From an uncultured Clostridia bacterium (GTDB lineage: Bacteria; Bacillota; Clostridia; TANB77; CAG-508): a DNA stretch of 37,254 nt. The position numbers and the translations under genes were made by a program. Positions within the stretch are counted from its first letter, which is position 1, and each line of letters begins with the position of its first letter. Under the pieces are notes generated by a model, which saw only the letters and a list, made by a program, of their open reading frames with translations, did no database searches and was not told the origin of the DNA. Where the stretch lies: contig CANRBI010000007.1 of the NCBI GenBank assembly GCA_947628775.1, positions 1 to 37,254 on the forward strand, read 5' to 3'. Below, one piece after another: positions 19,070 through 28,638 of the stretch.

Positions 19070-19648
19070 TTAAATTTTCTTAACTTCATTCAAAGCCATC
19101 TCAATAGCCTTCATATTACCATCAATAACTTCAGGCTTTTTAGCAAACTTATGCTTAAAAGAATCCTTCATATCATTTAAAAAATCCTCATCAGACATAA
19201 TATGACTAACCTTAACAATAGCTGCAAGCATAGGAGTATTTGGAAAATATCTACCTAAAGCCTCCATAGAAATTTTTCTAGCATCAATAGTATATATATC
19301 GCCAGAATAATCATTTAAAACACTTTTTAAATAATCAGCAGATTTAGTAGTATTAATAACAATAGCACCTGAAGGTTTTAAACCAGAAGTAACATTAACA
19401 GATTCCAAAAGAGTATCATCAACAACTACCACATAATCAGGTTCATAAATATTACTATGAACAGTAATAGGGTCACTACTAATTCTGTTATAAGCAGTAA
19501 TAGGGGCACCCATTCTTTCAGGTCCATATTCAGGAAAACCTTGAATATACTTACCAGTATTAAAAGCAGCATCAGCTAATAAAAGAGAAGCTGTTTTAGC
19601 ACCTTGTCCACCTCTACCATGCCATCTAATCTCAATCAAGTCACTCAT
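19070..19648 (-). CDS. porG: Pyruvate:ferredoxin oxidoreductase gamma subunit
   Basis: 'IEIRWHGRGGQGAKTASLLLADAAF', 'FPEYGPERMGAPI'. Confidence 0.94.
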   Translation of the reverse strand: MSDLIEIRWHGRGGQGAKTASLLLADAAFNTGKYIQGFPEYGPERMGAPITAYNRISSDPITVHSNIYEPDYVVVVDDTLLESVNVTSGLKPSGAIVINTTKSADYLKSVLNDYSGDIYTIDARKISMEALGRYFPNTPMLAAIVKVSHIMSDEDFLNDMKDSFKHKFAKKPEVIDGNMKAIEMALNEVKKI

Positions 19649-19786
19649 AAAAAATTGCCTCCTTTTTATAAAAATTAAATATATTTTTAATACATCAAAT
19701 TAAGTATAAAACTAAAATTATAAAGTGTCAACAAAATATAAAAAGAATATTAATAAAAATACCCATCAAAAACAAAGATATACATA

Positions 19787-19969
19787 TTAATCAGAAATTT
19801 CCTCCTCATCATCCTTAGAATCATCAGACTTAGACCTAGGAATAACAACATTTTTAGGCTTATTATTAGTCTTAGGTTTAGAATTTTTTAAATGTTGATA
19901 AACAGGAGAAATATCTAAATCATCAGCATTTCCAGAAACAATTTCTAATTTTTTGTTATCATCACTCAT
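19787..19969 (-). CDS. Small acidic conserved hypothetical protein (60 aa)
   Basis: Good RBS (aaggaggttttgat ATG); 'DLDISPVYQHLKNSKPKTNNKPKNVVIPRSKSDD' plus acidic tail. Confidence 0.6.
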   Translation of the reverse strand: MSDDNKKLEIVSGNADDLDISPVYQHLKNSKPKTNNKPKNVVIPRSKSDDSKDDEEEISD

Positions 19970-20059
19970 ATCAAAACCTCCTTATAATTAATTTAAAACA
20001 ATAGTAACACAAAACAAAAAAAATCGCAACAAAAAAACAATAAAAAATCCACATAAATA

Positions 20060-20088
20060 TTGACATAAAGTCAAATAAATGGGATAAT
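20060..20088 (+). promoter_or_regulatory. Candidate sigma-A promoter of scpB
   Basis: TTGACA, 17 nt, GATAAT. Confidence 0.6.
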
Positions 20089-20126
20089 ATAAACATAAAA
20101 ACATAAAGAAAAAGAAGGGGAGCAAC

Positions 20127-20694
20127 ATGGAAAAACAAAAAGCAAAATCAATAATAGAATCAATACTATTTGCAGCAGGAAGAGAAGTAAATATCCAAGA
20201 ACTAGTTATAGCCTTAGAACTATCAGAAGAAGAAACAACAAAAATCCTAAATGAAATGCAAGAGCAATACAAACAAGATGAGCAAAAAGGTACAGAAATA
20301 ATAAGAGTAGAAAACAGCTATCAACTAGTAACCAAAAAAGAAAACTATGAATACATATATCCAGTAATAGATAAAAGAACCAAACCCAACCTATCAAATG
20401 CAGCTCTAGAAACACTAGCAATAATAGCATACAATCCCAAAATAACAAGAGCAGAAATAGAAAACATAAGAGGAATAGGAGCAGCAGATGCATGTATATA
20501 CAAACTAATGGAATATAACCTAATCCAAGAAGCAGGGAAAGCAGATCTCCCTCGGAAAACCCATGACATATAAAACAAATAAAGAATTTCTAAAAATGTT
20601 TGGATATACATCACTAGAAGACCTACCAGAATTGCCGAGATACAAACTAGATGAAAACCAACAAATAATAATAGAAGAAATGAAAGACGAATAA
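20127..20694 (+). CDS. scpB: Segregation and condensation protein B, requiring a +1 shift at CGG 20553
   Basis: ...TLAIIAYNPKITRAEIENIRGIGAADACIYKLMEYNLIQEAGKADLP-GKPMTYKTNKEFLKMFGYTSLEDLPELPRYKLDENQQIIIEEMKDE*; zero-frame ORF ends early at 20573. Confidence 0.9.
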
Positions 20695-20711
20695 AAGAGA
20701 GGACTGATAAA

Positions 20712-21992
20712 ATGAAACTATCAAAAACAGGACTAGGAACAACAAAACTAAATAATATAGACAAAATGTATCCAGCCCAAAGTATACTACTACAAACAGG
20801 ACAACTAGTACAATACGGAGCAGGATTATTCGGATACAACACAATCCCACTATTAGTTAGAAGGAACATAGAAAAAATAATAACAGAAACACTAAACAAA
20901 TATGACTGCATAGAAGTACTACTACCAACTCTGCAACCAGACACAATCTGGAAAAACTCAGGTAGATATGACCACTACATAGAAGACGGAACAATGCTAA
21001 TAACAGAAACAAACAAAGGAACATTCTGTTTAGCACCAACAGGAGAAGAAGCAGTACTAGAATTTGCAAGAGAAAAACTAAAATCATACAAAAACCTACC
21101 AGTAACCTACTATCAAATAGGAGAAAAATACAGAAACGAAATAAGAACAAGAGGATATCTTTTAAGAGGTAAATCATTCCCAATGCTAGACGCCTACAGC
21201 TTTGACACAAGTGAAAAAGCAATGGAAAAATCATATAATAATGTAAGAGAAGCATTTCTAGAAATATTCAAAAAAATAGGACTAGAAGTAATATCAATAG
21301 TAGCAGACAATGGAGCAATGGGAGGAAAAAAATCAGAAGAATTCATGCTAATATCAGAACAAGGAGAAGACAAAATCCTCTATGACGAAAAAACAAAAAA
21401 AGGACTAAACACAGAAATACTAGAAAGAGAAAACTATAAAGACTATCTAAAACAAGAATATGAAATAGAAGACATAACAAACTTCAAAGAAATAAGAACA
21501 ATGGAACTAGGGCACATATTCCAACTAGGAACATATTACTCAAAAATGATGAAAGGAACCTATATAAGTCAAGAAGGAAAAGAAGAACTATACTATATGG
21601 GATGTTATGGAATAGGAGTAAGCAGAACACTAGCAGCACTATATGAACAAAACCTACTAAAAACACCAAAAGGAGAACCATGTGGATTTGCACTTCCAAT
21701 ATCAGTAGCACCTTACAAAGTACAAATAGTAGCAAAAATGGATAATGAAGAAAAAGCAAACTTAGCAACAAACATATACAAAGAACTACAAAAAGAAAAT
21801 ATAGGAGCAATACTAGATGATAGAGAAAATATAACAATAGGAGCAAAAATAAAAGACTGCAAAATACTAGGAACACCATACATGATAGTAATAGGAGACA
21901 AACAAGAAGGAAGCACACTAGAATTAGAAAACATAAAAACAGGAGAAAAAGAAACAATAACAACAAAAGAACTAATAGAAAAGCTAAAATAA
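20712..21992 (+). CDS. proS: Prolyl-tRNA synthetase
   Basis: Class II aaRS motifs: 'ITETNKGTFCLAPTGEEAVLEFAR', 'YQIGEKYRNEIRTRGYLLRGKSFPMLDAYSFD', 'CYGIGVSRTLAAL'. Confidence 0.93.
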   Translation: MKLSKTGLGTTKLNNIDKMYPAQSILLQTGQLVQYGAGLFGYNTIPLLVRRNIEKIITETLNKYDCIEVLLPTLQPDTIWKNSGRYDHYIEDGTMLITETNKGTFCLAPTGEEAVLEFAREKLKSYKNLPVTYYQIGEKYRNEIRTRGYLLRGKSFPMLDAYSFDTSEKAMEKSYNNVREAFLEIFKKIGLEVISIVADNGAMGGKKSEEFMLISEQGEDKILYDEKTKKGLNTEILERENYKDYLKQEYEIEDITNFKEIRTMELGHIFQLGTYYSKMMKGTYISQEGKEELYYMGCYGIGVSRTLAALYEQNLLKTPKGEPCGFALPISVAPYKVQIVAKMDNEEKANLATNIYKELQKENIGAILDDRENITIGAKIKDCKILGTPYMIVIGDKQEGSTLELENIKTGEKETITTKELIEKLK

Positions 21993-22010
21993 AGGTATAA
22001 GGAGGAAAAT

Positions 22011-22322
22011 ATGAAATATTATGATAAATCATTATACAGAACAGAGCAAAATGTAAAAGTAATCCTAACCATTTTATTAACATTCACAATAGGTTTTTTA
22101 ATAGGATACTGGTGTGGAAAATATGAATCAACAATAAATACAACAATACAAAATGAAACAAAACAACAAACAACCAAAACAGAACAAAAAGAAAAAAATG
22201 AAATCCAAAACAATACAGAAAATAATCAAACAACAAACCAAATAGAAAACCAAATAAACAACGAAACAACAGCAAATGAAACAAACAACACACAAACAAA
22301 CACAATAAACAATGAAACATAA
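22011..22322 (+). CDS. Single-pass membrane protein with Asn/Thr/Gln-rich tail
   Basis: RBS aaggagg; TM segment; low-complexity NQTN-rich C-terminus. Confidence 0.6.
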   Translation: MKYYDKSLYRTEQNVKVILTILLTFTIGFLIGYWCGKYESTINTTIQNETKQQTTKTEQKEKNEIQNNTENNQTTNQIENQINNETTANETNNTQTNTINNET

Positions 22323-22345
22323 ACCTTAAAACAAAAGGTGATAAA

Positions 22346-23158
22346 ATGAAAAAATCATTGCAAACAGACCAAAAAATAGAAACAGGTCTAATAGTCCGAA
22401 AAGAAACAATATTTGCCAAAGCAAAAAGAATATGGAATATATTACTATACAAAGAAGAGCGAAACTTCTTTCAAAAAATAGAAAAATACATAATAAAAAA
22501 CAAACCCAAAGAAAAAGTAATAATCCCACAAGCAATAACAAAAACAAACAAAAAAACAAAAGGAGAACAACAAATGCAAATAATACTAGCATCAAACAAT
22601 ACTGGAAAAATAAAAGAAGCAAAGCAAATATTACAAAACCACGAAATAATATCACTAAAAGAAATAGGACTAAATATAGAAATAGAAGAAGATGCACCAA
22701 CATTTGAAGCAAATGCAATAAAAAAAGCAACAACAATTTCCAAAAAACTAAATGGGGCAATATGTATAGCAGACGACTCAGGACTAGAAATAGAAAGCCT
22801 AAACGGATTTCCAGGAGTACAAACCAAAAGATGGCACACAGGAACAGACCACGAAAAAAACCTATATATAATAGAAAAACTAAAAGGAGAGCCAAAACAA
22901 AACCGCAAAGCAAAATTCATAACAGCAATAGCCCTAGCCCAAGGAAATCAAGTAATAGTAGCAAAAGAAGAACTAAACGGATACATCACAACAAAACCCA
23001 GAGGAGAAAACGGATTTGGATTTGACGAAATCCTAGAACTAGAAAACGGCAAAACACTAGCCGAACTAACCCCAGACCAAAAAAATGCCATAAGCAGCAG
23101 AAAAAAAGCCCTAGAAAAAATAAAAACACAAATACAACAAATTAACATAAACCCTTGA
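22346..23158 (+). CDS. rdgB: dITP/XTP pyrophosphatase (RdgB/HAM1); conserved part probably starts at ATG 22574, with an in-frame 76-codon upstream extension
   Basis: 'MQIILASNNTGKIKEAKQIL', 'IADDSGLEIESLNGFPGVQTKRW', 'GENGFGFDEIL'; internal aaaggag RBS before ATG 22574. Confidence 0.85.
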   Translation: MKKSLQTDQKIETGLIVRKETIFAKAKRIWNILLYKEERNFFQKIEKYIIKNKPKEKVIIPQAITKTNKKTKGEQQMQIILASNNTGKIKEAKQILQNHEIISLKEIGLNIEIEEDAPTFEANAIKKATTISKKLNGAICIADDSGLEIESLNGFPGVQTKRWHTGTDHEKNLYIIEKLKGEPKQNRKAKFITAIALAQGNQVIVAKEELNGYITTKPRGENGFGFDEILELENGKTLAELTPDQKNAISSRKKALEKIKTQIQQININP

Positions 23159-23247
23159 ATATTATGTAAAATTATAGTATAATACAAATAATGGACAAAA
23201 GTCCATGTAAAAAGGTACTGTAAAAAAACTTAAGGAGGAAAGACACC

Positions 23248-23952
23248 ATGAACAAAACAGAAGGGACAATGGCATTAGAGGGGATGAAAATCGGAAGCAA
23301 AGAATTTGAAAAAATGTTTCCAATTGTAGCTATTGAACAGCTTTCTCTTAGAGACAGTTTTATGAAATATGCACCAGACACTCTTAGAGAAAGTATAGTA
23401 AAGAAACACATAATTGAGGCCAAGCAAATGGGCATGAAAAATTTCCGGAAGGCCGCAATTGACCCATCCTTTGCAGATGATAAAACAATAATATATTGCA
23501 AAGGAAAACAGCCTGCAGTAAACGAATCAGCAGTTTGGTGGGATGAGAATGCAAGAAAAATTCTACCAGAAAAAAACAGCAGATTAATAAACCAGCAAGA
23601 AAAATCGGTGTTCCTAGGAACACTAATCAAATATCTTGTAGAAAGGAAAAAATACAAAGTAAAAACAGCATGGGAAATGGTATGTGTAAACAGCTGCCAA
23701 ATAGGACATTATGCTGACTCTCCTCAGAAGTACAAGAATAGATTTGAAACAACAGGTAACCGAAAAGTTGACAAGTGGTATGACCTTGCCAACACTTGTA
23801 AGTTTGTTAAAGGAAAAGATGAAGAGTATTTGGTTTATGGCGGTAACTATGAATCAAGTGGATCAAAAGAACCACTTGCAGACTGGTGCTATTGTGAATA
23901 TCCAGAGATTCCTTACGAATGTAGTGTAGGAGAAATAGTATTGGATATATAA
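23248..23952 (+). CDS. Uncharacterised protein, compositionally atypical (possible horizontal acquisition)
   Basis: Strong RBS aaggagg; different codon usage; in-frame CGG (23446) that must be Arg to keep the ORF. Confidence 0.6.
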   Translation: MNKTEGTMALEGMKIGSKEFEKMFPIVAIEQLSLRDSFMKYAPDTLRESIVKKHIIEAKQMGMKNFRKAAIDPSFADDKTIIYCKGKQPAVNESAVWWDENARKILPEKNSRLINQQEKSVFLGTLIKYLVERKKYKVKTAWEMVCVNSCQIGHYADSPQKYKNRFETTGNRKVDKWYDLANTCKFVKGKDEEYLVYGGNYESSGSKEPLADWCYCEYPEIPYECSVGEIVLDI

Positions 23953-23987
23953 GCAGTATCAAAAGAGCTCCTTAAATAGGAACTCAA

Positions 23988-24028
23988 AAGCAAAAATTCC
24001 AGTGATTTTCACTGGGATTTTTGTGCTT
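23988..24028 (+). terminator. Terminator hairpin after orphan gene
   Basis: aagcaaaaattccagtga ... tcactgggatttttgtgctt. Confidence 0.75.
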
Positions 24029-24154
24029 AAATTATACAATTTATCAAAAAATATATAATATATGTAAAACTCATGATAAATGATGAAATACATCACTCAC
24101 TTTTTACGTAAAGAAAACATAAAATATAGAAAAACGTAAAAAGGAGGAAAACTC

Positions 24155-25411
24155 ATGTCAAGTTACATAATAAAAGGAGGAAACAAACTAACAGGAACAG
24201 TCAAAATTTCAGGCTCAAAAAACGCAGCTCTACCAATAATAGCAGCCTGTATATTAAATAAAGGAATCACAACACTATACAATGTGCCAAATATACAAGA
24301 CACCCAAATGATGTACGAAATAATAAAAATACTAGGAGGAAAAGTCCAAAAAAAGAAAAACAAAATAATAATTGACACAAGCACAATAGAAAAATACGAA
24401 ATACCAGACATCCTAATGCACAAAATGAGATCATCAGTAATAATAGTAGGAGCAATAATAGGCAAATACAAAACAGCAACATTCACATATCCAGGAGGCT
24501 GTGACATAGGAGCAAGACCAATAGACCTACACCTAAAAGCATTTGAAAAATTAGGAATAACAATAACCCAAAACTATGGAACAATAACCTGCAATGCAGA
24601 AAAAATAACAGGAAGTAAAATAGATCTAGACTTTCCAAGTGTAGGAGCAACCGAAAATGCAATATTAGCAAGTGTACTAGCAGAAGGCAAAACAATAATA
24701 ACAAATGCAGCAAGAGAACCAGAAATAATAGATCTACAAAACTTCTTAAACAAAATGGGAGCCAAAATAAAAGGAGCAGGAACAGACGAAATAGAAATAG
24801 AAGGAACCAAAAAACTAAAAGAAATAAGTTACAATATAATGCCAGACAGAATAGAAACAGGAACATTTCTATGTCTAGCAGCAATAACAGGAGGAAAAAT
24901 AGAACTAGAAAAAACAAATCCAAACCATCTAACACCAGTAATAAGCAAACTAGAAGAAGCAGGAAACAAAATAGAAATAAAAAAAGAAACAATAAAAATA
25001 GAAGCACCAAAAAAACTAAAAGCAATAGACATAAAAACAATGCCATACCCAGGATTTCCAACAGATATGCAATCAATAATGGCATCAACCTTTAGTATAG
25101 CAAAAGGAACAACAATAATAGTAGAAAACATATTTGAAAACAGATATAAATATGTACAAGAACTAAACAAAATGGGAGCAAAAATAACAGTAGAAGGAAA
25201 AAGTGCAATAATAAGAGGAACAAGAAAACTATATGGAGCAAATGTAAAAGCAACAGACTTAAGAGGAGGAGCAGCACTTGTATTAGCAGCAATGGCAGCA
25301 AAAGGAACAACAATAATAGAAAATATAGAATATATACTAAGAGGATATGAAGAACTAGACGAAAAAATCAGACAACTAGGAGGAAACATAGAAATAACTA
25401 AATTAATATAA
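24155..25411 (+). CDS. murA: UDP-N-acetylglucosamine 1-carboxyvinyltransferase
   Basis: 'ISGSKNAALPIIAACIL', 'GGCDIGARPIDLHLKAFEKLG', 'PGFPTDMQSIMA', 'DLRGGAALVLAAM'. Confidence 0.95.
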   Translation: MSSYIIKGGNKLTGTVKISGSKNAALPIIAACILNKGITTLYNVPNIQDTQMMYEIIKILGGKVQKKKNKIIIDTSTIEKYEIPDILMHKMRSSVIIVGAIIGKYKTATFTYPGGCDIGARPIDLHLKAFEKLGITITQNYGTITCNAEKITGSKIDLDFPSVGATENAILASVLAEGKTIITNAAREPEIIDLQNFLNKMGAKIKGAGTDEIEIEGTKKLKEISYNIMPDRIETGTFLCLAAITGGKIELEKTNPNHLTPVISKLEEAGNKIEIKKETIKIEAPKKLKAIDIKTMPYPGFPTDMQSIMASTFSIAKGTTIIVENIFENRYKYVQELNKMGAKITVEGKSAIIRGTRKLYGANVKATDLRGGAALVLAAMAAKGTTIIENIEYILRGYEELDEKIRQLGGNIEITKLI

Positions 25412-25420
25412 TAAAAACAA

Positions 25421-25468
25421 AAAGGTTAATATATCATATAAAAAATATGAATATATCAACCTTTTTAA
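25421..25468 (+). terminator. Terminator-like hairpin after murA
   Basis: aaaggttaatatat ... atatatcaaccttttt. Confidence 0.65.
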
Positions 25469-25579
25469 AAACCATCAAAAAAACAAATAGCCAAAAAAAC
25501 AAAAAATAACAAAAAAAGTATAGCAAAAATAGACCTTTTATGTTAGAATAAAAAAGTAAAAAAATAAGTCATTCCGGAG

Positions 25580-26593
25580 GTGAAAAATTTGAACAAAAGT
25601 CAAAAAGAAAAGATAAATAACATGTTCTATAACCAACCCCTAGACATAAAAGAAAATGAGCAAATCAAACAAAACAAAAAAAAGGCAAAAGAAAGAGAAA
25701 AAAGAATAAAAAAAGCAAATAAAAACAAAAACAAAGAACAAGAAAAATTTGACTTAGACACAGAAACAGTAATCGGAATGACAACTAAAAACAGCAAAAG
25801 AAAAAAACAAGTAATACAAAAACAAATACAAGAACAACAAAGAAAAAAAACCAAAAAAAGAAAAAAATTACTAAAAATAATTAAATGGACAAGCATAATA
25901 GCACTATTCATAGGAGGAATAATATTTACATTAGTATCACCAATATTCAATATACAAAAAGTAACAGTAACAGGAAACGAAATAGTTAGTTCAGACACAA
26001 TAATAAGTCTATCAGGACTCGGAAAAGATCAAAACATATTCAAATTTATAAATCAACAAATAGAATCAAAAATAAAAGAAGAACCATATATAGAAAAAGC
26101 AAAAATAAAAAGAATACTACCAAACAAAGTAGAAATACAAGTACAAGAAAGAAAAAAAGCATACAATATAGAATTTATGAATAAATATGCATACATAGAT
26201 AACCAAGGAAACATCTTACAAATAGCAGAAGAAAAGCAAGACCTACCAACAATAAAAGGAATAAAAACAGCAGAAGAAAACATAGTAGCAGGAAACAGAC
26301 TAGAAAAAGAAGATTTAGAAAAACTAGAAACAGTAATACAAATAATAACAATTTGGCAAACAAACAATGCAGAACAAAAAATAACAAACATAGACATAAC
26401 AAACAAAACAGAATACACATTATACATAGAACAAGAAGCAAAAACAATACATCTAGGAGACGAAAGTAACCTTAACAACAAAATATTATGGGCACAAGCA
26501 ATAATAAATGACAACAAAGGAATAGAAGGGGACATATATGTAAACGGAGACCTAAACGACAAATTCAAACCACGATTCAAACAAAAAGTATAA
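25580..26593 (+). CDS. ftsQ: Cell division protein FtsQ/DivIB (POTRA domain)
   Basis: Basic N-terminus, single TM, 'SPIFNIQKVTVTGNEIVSSDTIISLSGL', 'AKIKRILPNKVEIQVQERKKAYNI'. Confidence 0.85.
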   Translation: MKNLNKSQKEKINNMFYNQPLDIKENEQIKQNKKKAKEREKRIKKANKNKNKEQEKFDLDTETVIGMTTKNSKRKKQVIQKQIQEQQRKKTKKRKKLLKIIKWTSIIALFIGGIIFTLVSPIFNIQKVTVTGNEIVSSDTIISLSGLGKDQNIFKFINQQIESKIKEEPYIEKAKIKRILPNKVEIQVQERKKAYNIEFMNKYAYIDNQGNILQIAEEKQDLPTIKGIKTAEENIVAGNRLEKEDLEKLETVIQIITIWQTNNAEQKITNIDITNKTEYTLYIEQEAKTIHLGDESNLNNKILWAQAIINDNKGIEGDIYVNGDLNDKFKPRFKQKV

Positions 26594-26606
26594 AAGGAGA
26601 GAAAAA

Positions 26607-27326
26607 ATGAATAATAACAAAACAACCAGTATTGTATTAGGAATAATGTGTATGGCACTAACAATAGGAATATGTATACAAATAAGAACAGTAAATAGCT
26701 ATAGTACCATAAAAACAGGACAAAACTATGATCAAAACAACCTAAGAGCAGAAGTATTAAAATACAAAGAAAAATACGAAAACAAAATAGAACAAATAGA
26801 AAAAATAGACAAAGACCTAGAAAAGAAAATAGAACAAGCAACAAATGATAACGAAAACCTAGAAGACGCACAAAATCAAATAAAAGAAGGAAACAAATTA
26901 ATAGGACTAACAGAAGTAACAGGAGAAGGAGTAATAATAACACTAACAGACAGTAAACTAGATGCAACAACAGCACTAGACCCAAGTTCACTAGTAGTAC
27001 ACGACATGGATGTATATTACATAGTAAACGAATTAAAAAATGCAGGAGCAGAAGCAATATCAGTAAATGGACAAAGAATAATAACAACATCAGCAATAGA
27101 ATGTGGAGGAAATATAATAACAATAAATGGAGAAAAGATAGGCTCACCATTTGAAATAAAAGCAATAGGCTTACCAGAAAACTTAGCAAACCTAAACAGA
27201 ACGGGAGGATATCTAGAAGCAATGAGAAAATCATCAGTAGGAGCAGAACTAAAAAAATCAAATGATATCACAATCCCAAAATACACTGGAATAATAAACT
27301 ACAAATATGCAAAAAGCATAGAATAA
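26607..27326 (+). CDS. DUF881 family membrane protein (copy 1)
   Basis: 'GVIITLTDS', 'VNELKNAGAEAISVNGQRI', 'PFEIKAIG'. Confidence 0.85.
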   Translation: MNNNKTTSIVLGIMCMALTIGICIQIRTVNSYSTIKTGQNYDQNNLRAEVLKYKEKYENKIEQIEKIDKDLEKKIEQATNDNENLEDAQNQIKEGNKLIGLTEVTGEGVIITLTDSKLDATTALDPSSLVVHDMDVYYIVNELKNAGAEAISVNGQRIITTSAIECGGNIITINGEKIGSPFEIKAIGLPENLANLNRTGGYLEAMRKSSVGAELKKSNDITIPKYTGIINYKYAKSIE

Positions 27327-27351
27327 AAACAATGGAAAGGAGCTAAAACAA

Positions 27352-28056
27352 ATGGAAGCCAAAAAACAAAACAAAATAACACTAACAATAATACTAGGAA
27401 TGGCATGTTTAGTATTAGTAACAGTAATGTTTATGCAATTCAAAATAGTCAATCAAACAGACATAAACGAATTAGAAGTAATGAGAGAAGATGAACTAAG
27501 AACAGAACTAGCCAGCTGGAAAGCAAAATACACAGAAGCAGATGCTCAATATCAAGAAAGACAACAAAAACTAGAAGAATACAATCAAAATGAAGAATCA
27601 CAAGAACAAACAGAACAACTAGTACAAAATGAATTAAAACAAGTAGACTTAATATTAGGAAAAACAGATGTAGAAGGAGAAGGAATAGTAATAAAACTAC
27701 AAGAAGTATCAACAGCAGAAGCAGGAATAACAGCAGATAACCTAAACATGATAGTAAACACATTAAAAGAAGCAGGAGCAGAAGCAATATCAATAAATGA
27801 AGAACGAATAATAAACATGACAGACATAGTATCAGTAAATGAAGGAACAATAACACGAGTTAATCAACAAAGAATACTAAAACCATACACAATAAAAGCA
27901 ATAGGAAACCAAAATTACCTAGAAGGAGCAATACTAGCGAACGGAGGAGAAGTAGACAACTTAGAAAAATTAGGACATCAAATCTCAGTAGAAAAATACA
28001 ACAAGGTAGAAATACCAAAATACAACAAAGAAATAAGCTCAAAATATATAAAGTAA
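27352..28056 (+). CDS. DUF881 family membrane protein (copy 2)
   Basis: 'GIVIKLQEV', 'VNTLKEAGAEAISINEERI', 'PYTIKAIGN'. Confidence 0.85.
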   Translation: MEAKKQNKITLTIILGMACLVLVTVMFMQFKIVNQTDINELEVMREDELRTELASWKAKYTEADAQYQERQQKLEEYNQNEESQEQTEQLVQNELKQVDLILGKTDVEGEGIVIKLQEVSTAEAGITADNLNMIVNTLKEAGAEAISINEERIINMTDIVSVNEGTITRVNQQRILKPYTIKAIGNQNYLEGAILANGGEVDNLEKLGHQISVEKYNKVEIPKYNKEISSKYIK

Positions 28057-28069
28057 AGGAAGATGAAAA

Positions 28070-28459
28070 ATGGTAATGATATCAATATTAATAGGATGTT
28101 TATTAGGAGCAATAATAGGAATAAATGTCCCAACAATATCTTACACATACTCAAGCTATCTAGCAATAGCAGTAATAGCAGCACTAGATTCAGTATTTGG
28201 AGGAATAGCATCAGTAATTAACAAAAAATTTGACATAAAAATATTCATATCAGGATTTTTCGGAAATGCAATACTAGCAATACTACTAACAATACTAGGA
28301 CAAAAACTAAATGTAGACATATATTTAGCAGCAATAGTAGTATTTGTATGGAGAATGTTTACAAACTTAGGAATAATTAGAAGATATTATGTCGAAAAAT
28401 GGACAGAAAACTTTAAAAAAAGTAAACAACAAGAAAAAATAAAAGAAGAAAAAACATAA
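28070..28459 (+). CDS. sbp: DUF1290 small basic protein (Sbp-like) membrane protein
   Basis: 'GCLLGAIIGINVPTISYTYSSYLAIAVIAALDSVFGGI'; upstream of ftsA/ftsZ. Confidence 0.85.
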   Translation: MVMISILIGCLLGAIIGINVPTISYTYSSYLAIAVIAALDSVFGGIASVINKKFDIKIFISGFFGNAILAILLTILGQKLNVDIYLAAIVVFVWRMFTNLGIIRRYYVEKWTENFKKSKQQEKIKEEKT

Positions 28460-28569
28460 ACAAAATTCTACAAAAAAAAACAAAAATTGCCAAACCTTGA
28501 TAAATAGGCAAATAGAAACAAATGTTACAAAATTATTACAAAATTATTACAATTTTATAACAATTTCTA

Positions 28570-28598
28570 TTGACAATTTAAAAAAAATGTAATATAAA
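28570..28598 (+). promoter_or_regulatory. Candidate sigma-A promoter of ftsA
   Basis: TTGACA, 17 nt, TATAAA. Confidence 0.65.
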
Positions 28599-28638
28599 TA
28601 CACTATAAAATTTGATACAAAAAAATGGAGGAATTAAC

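Noticed and set aside
26053-27261. 402-aa minus-strand ORF spanning ftsQ and a DUF881 gene
   Set aside because: Leu-rich low-complexity antisense translation of A-rich codons; the plus strand carries two recognisable genes
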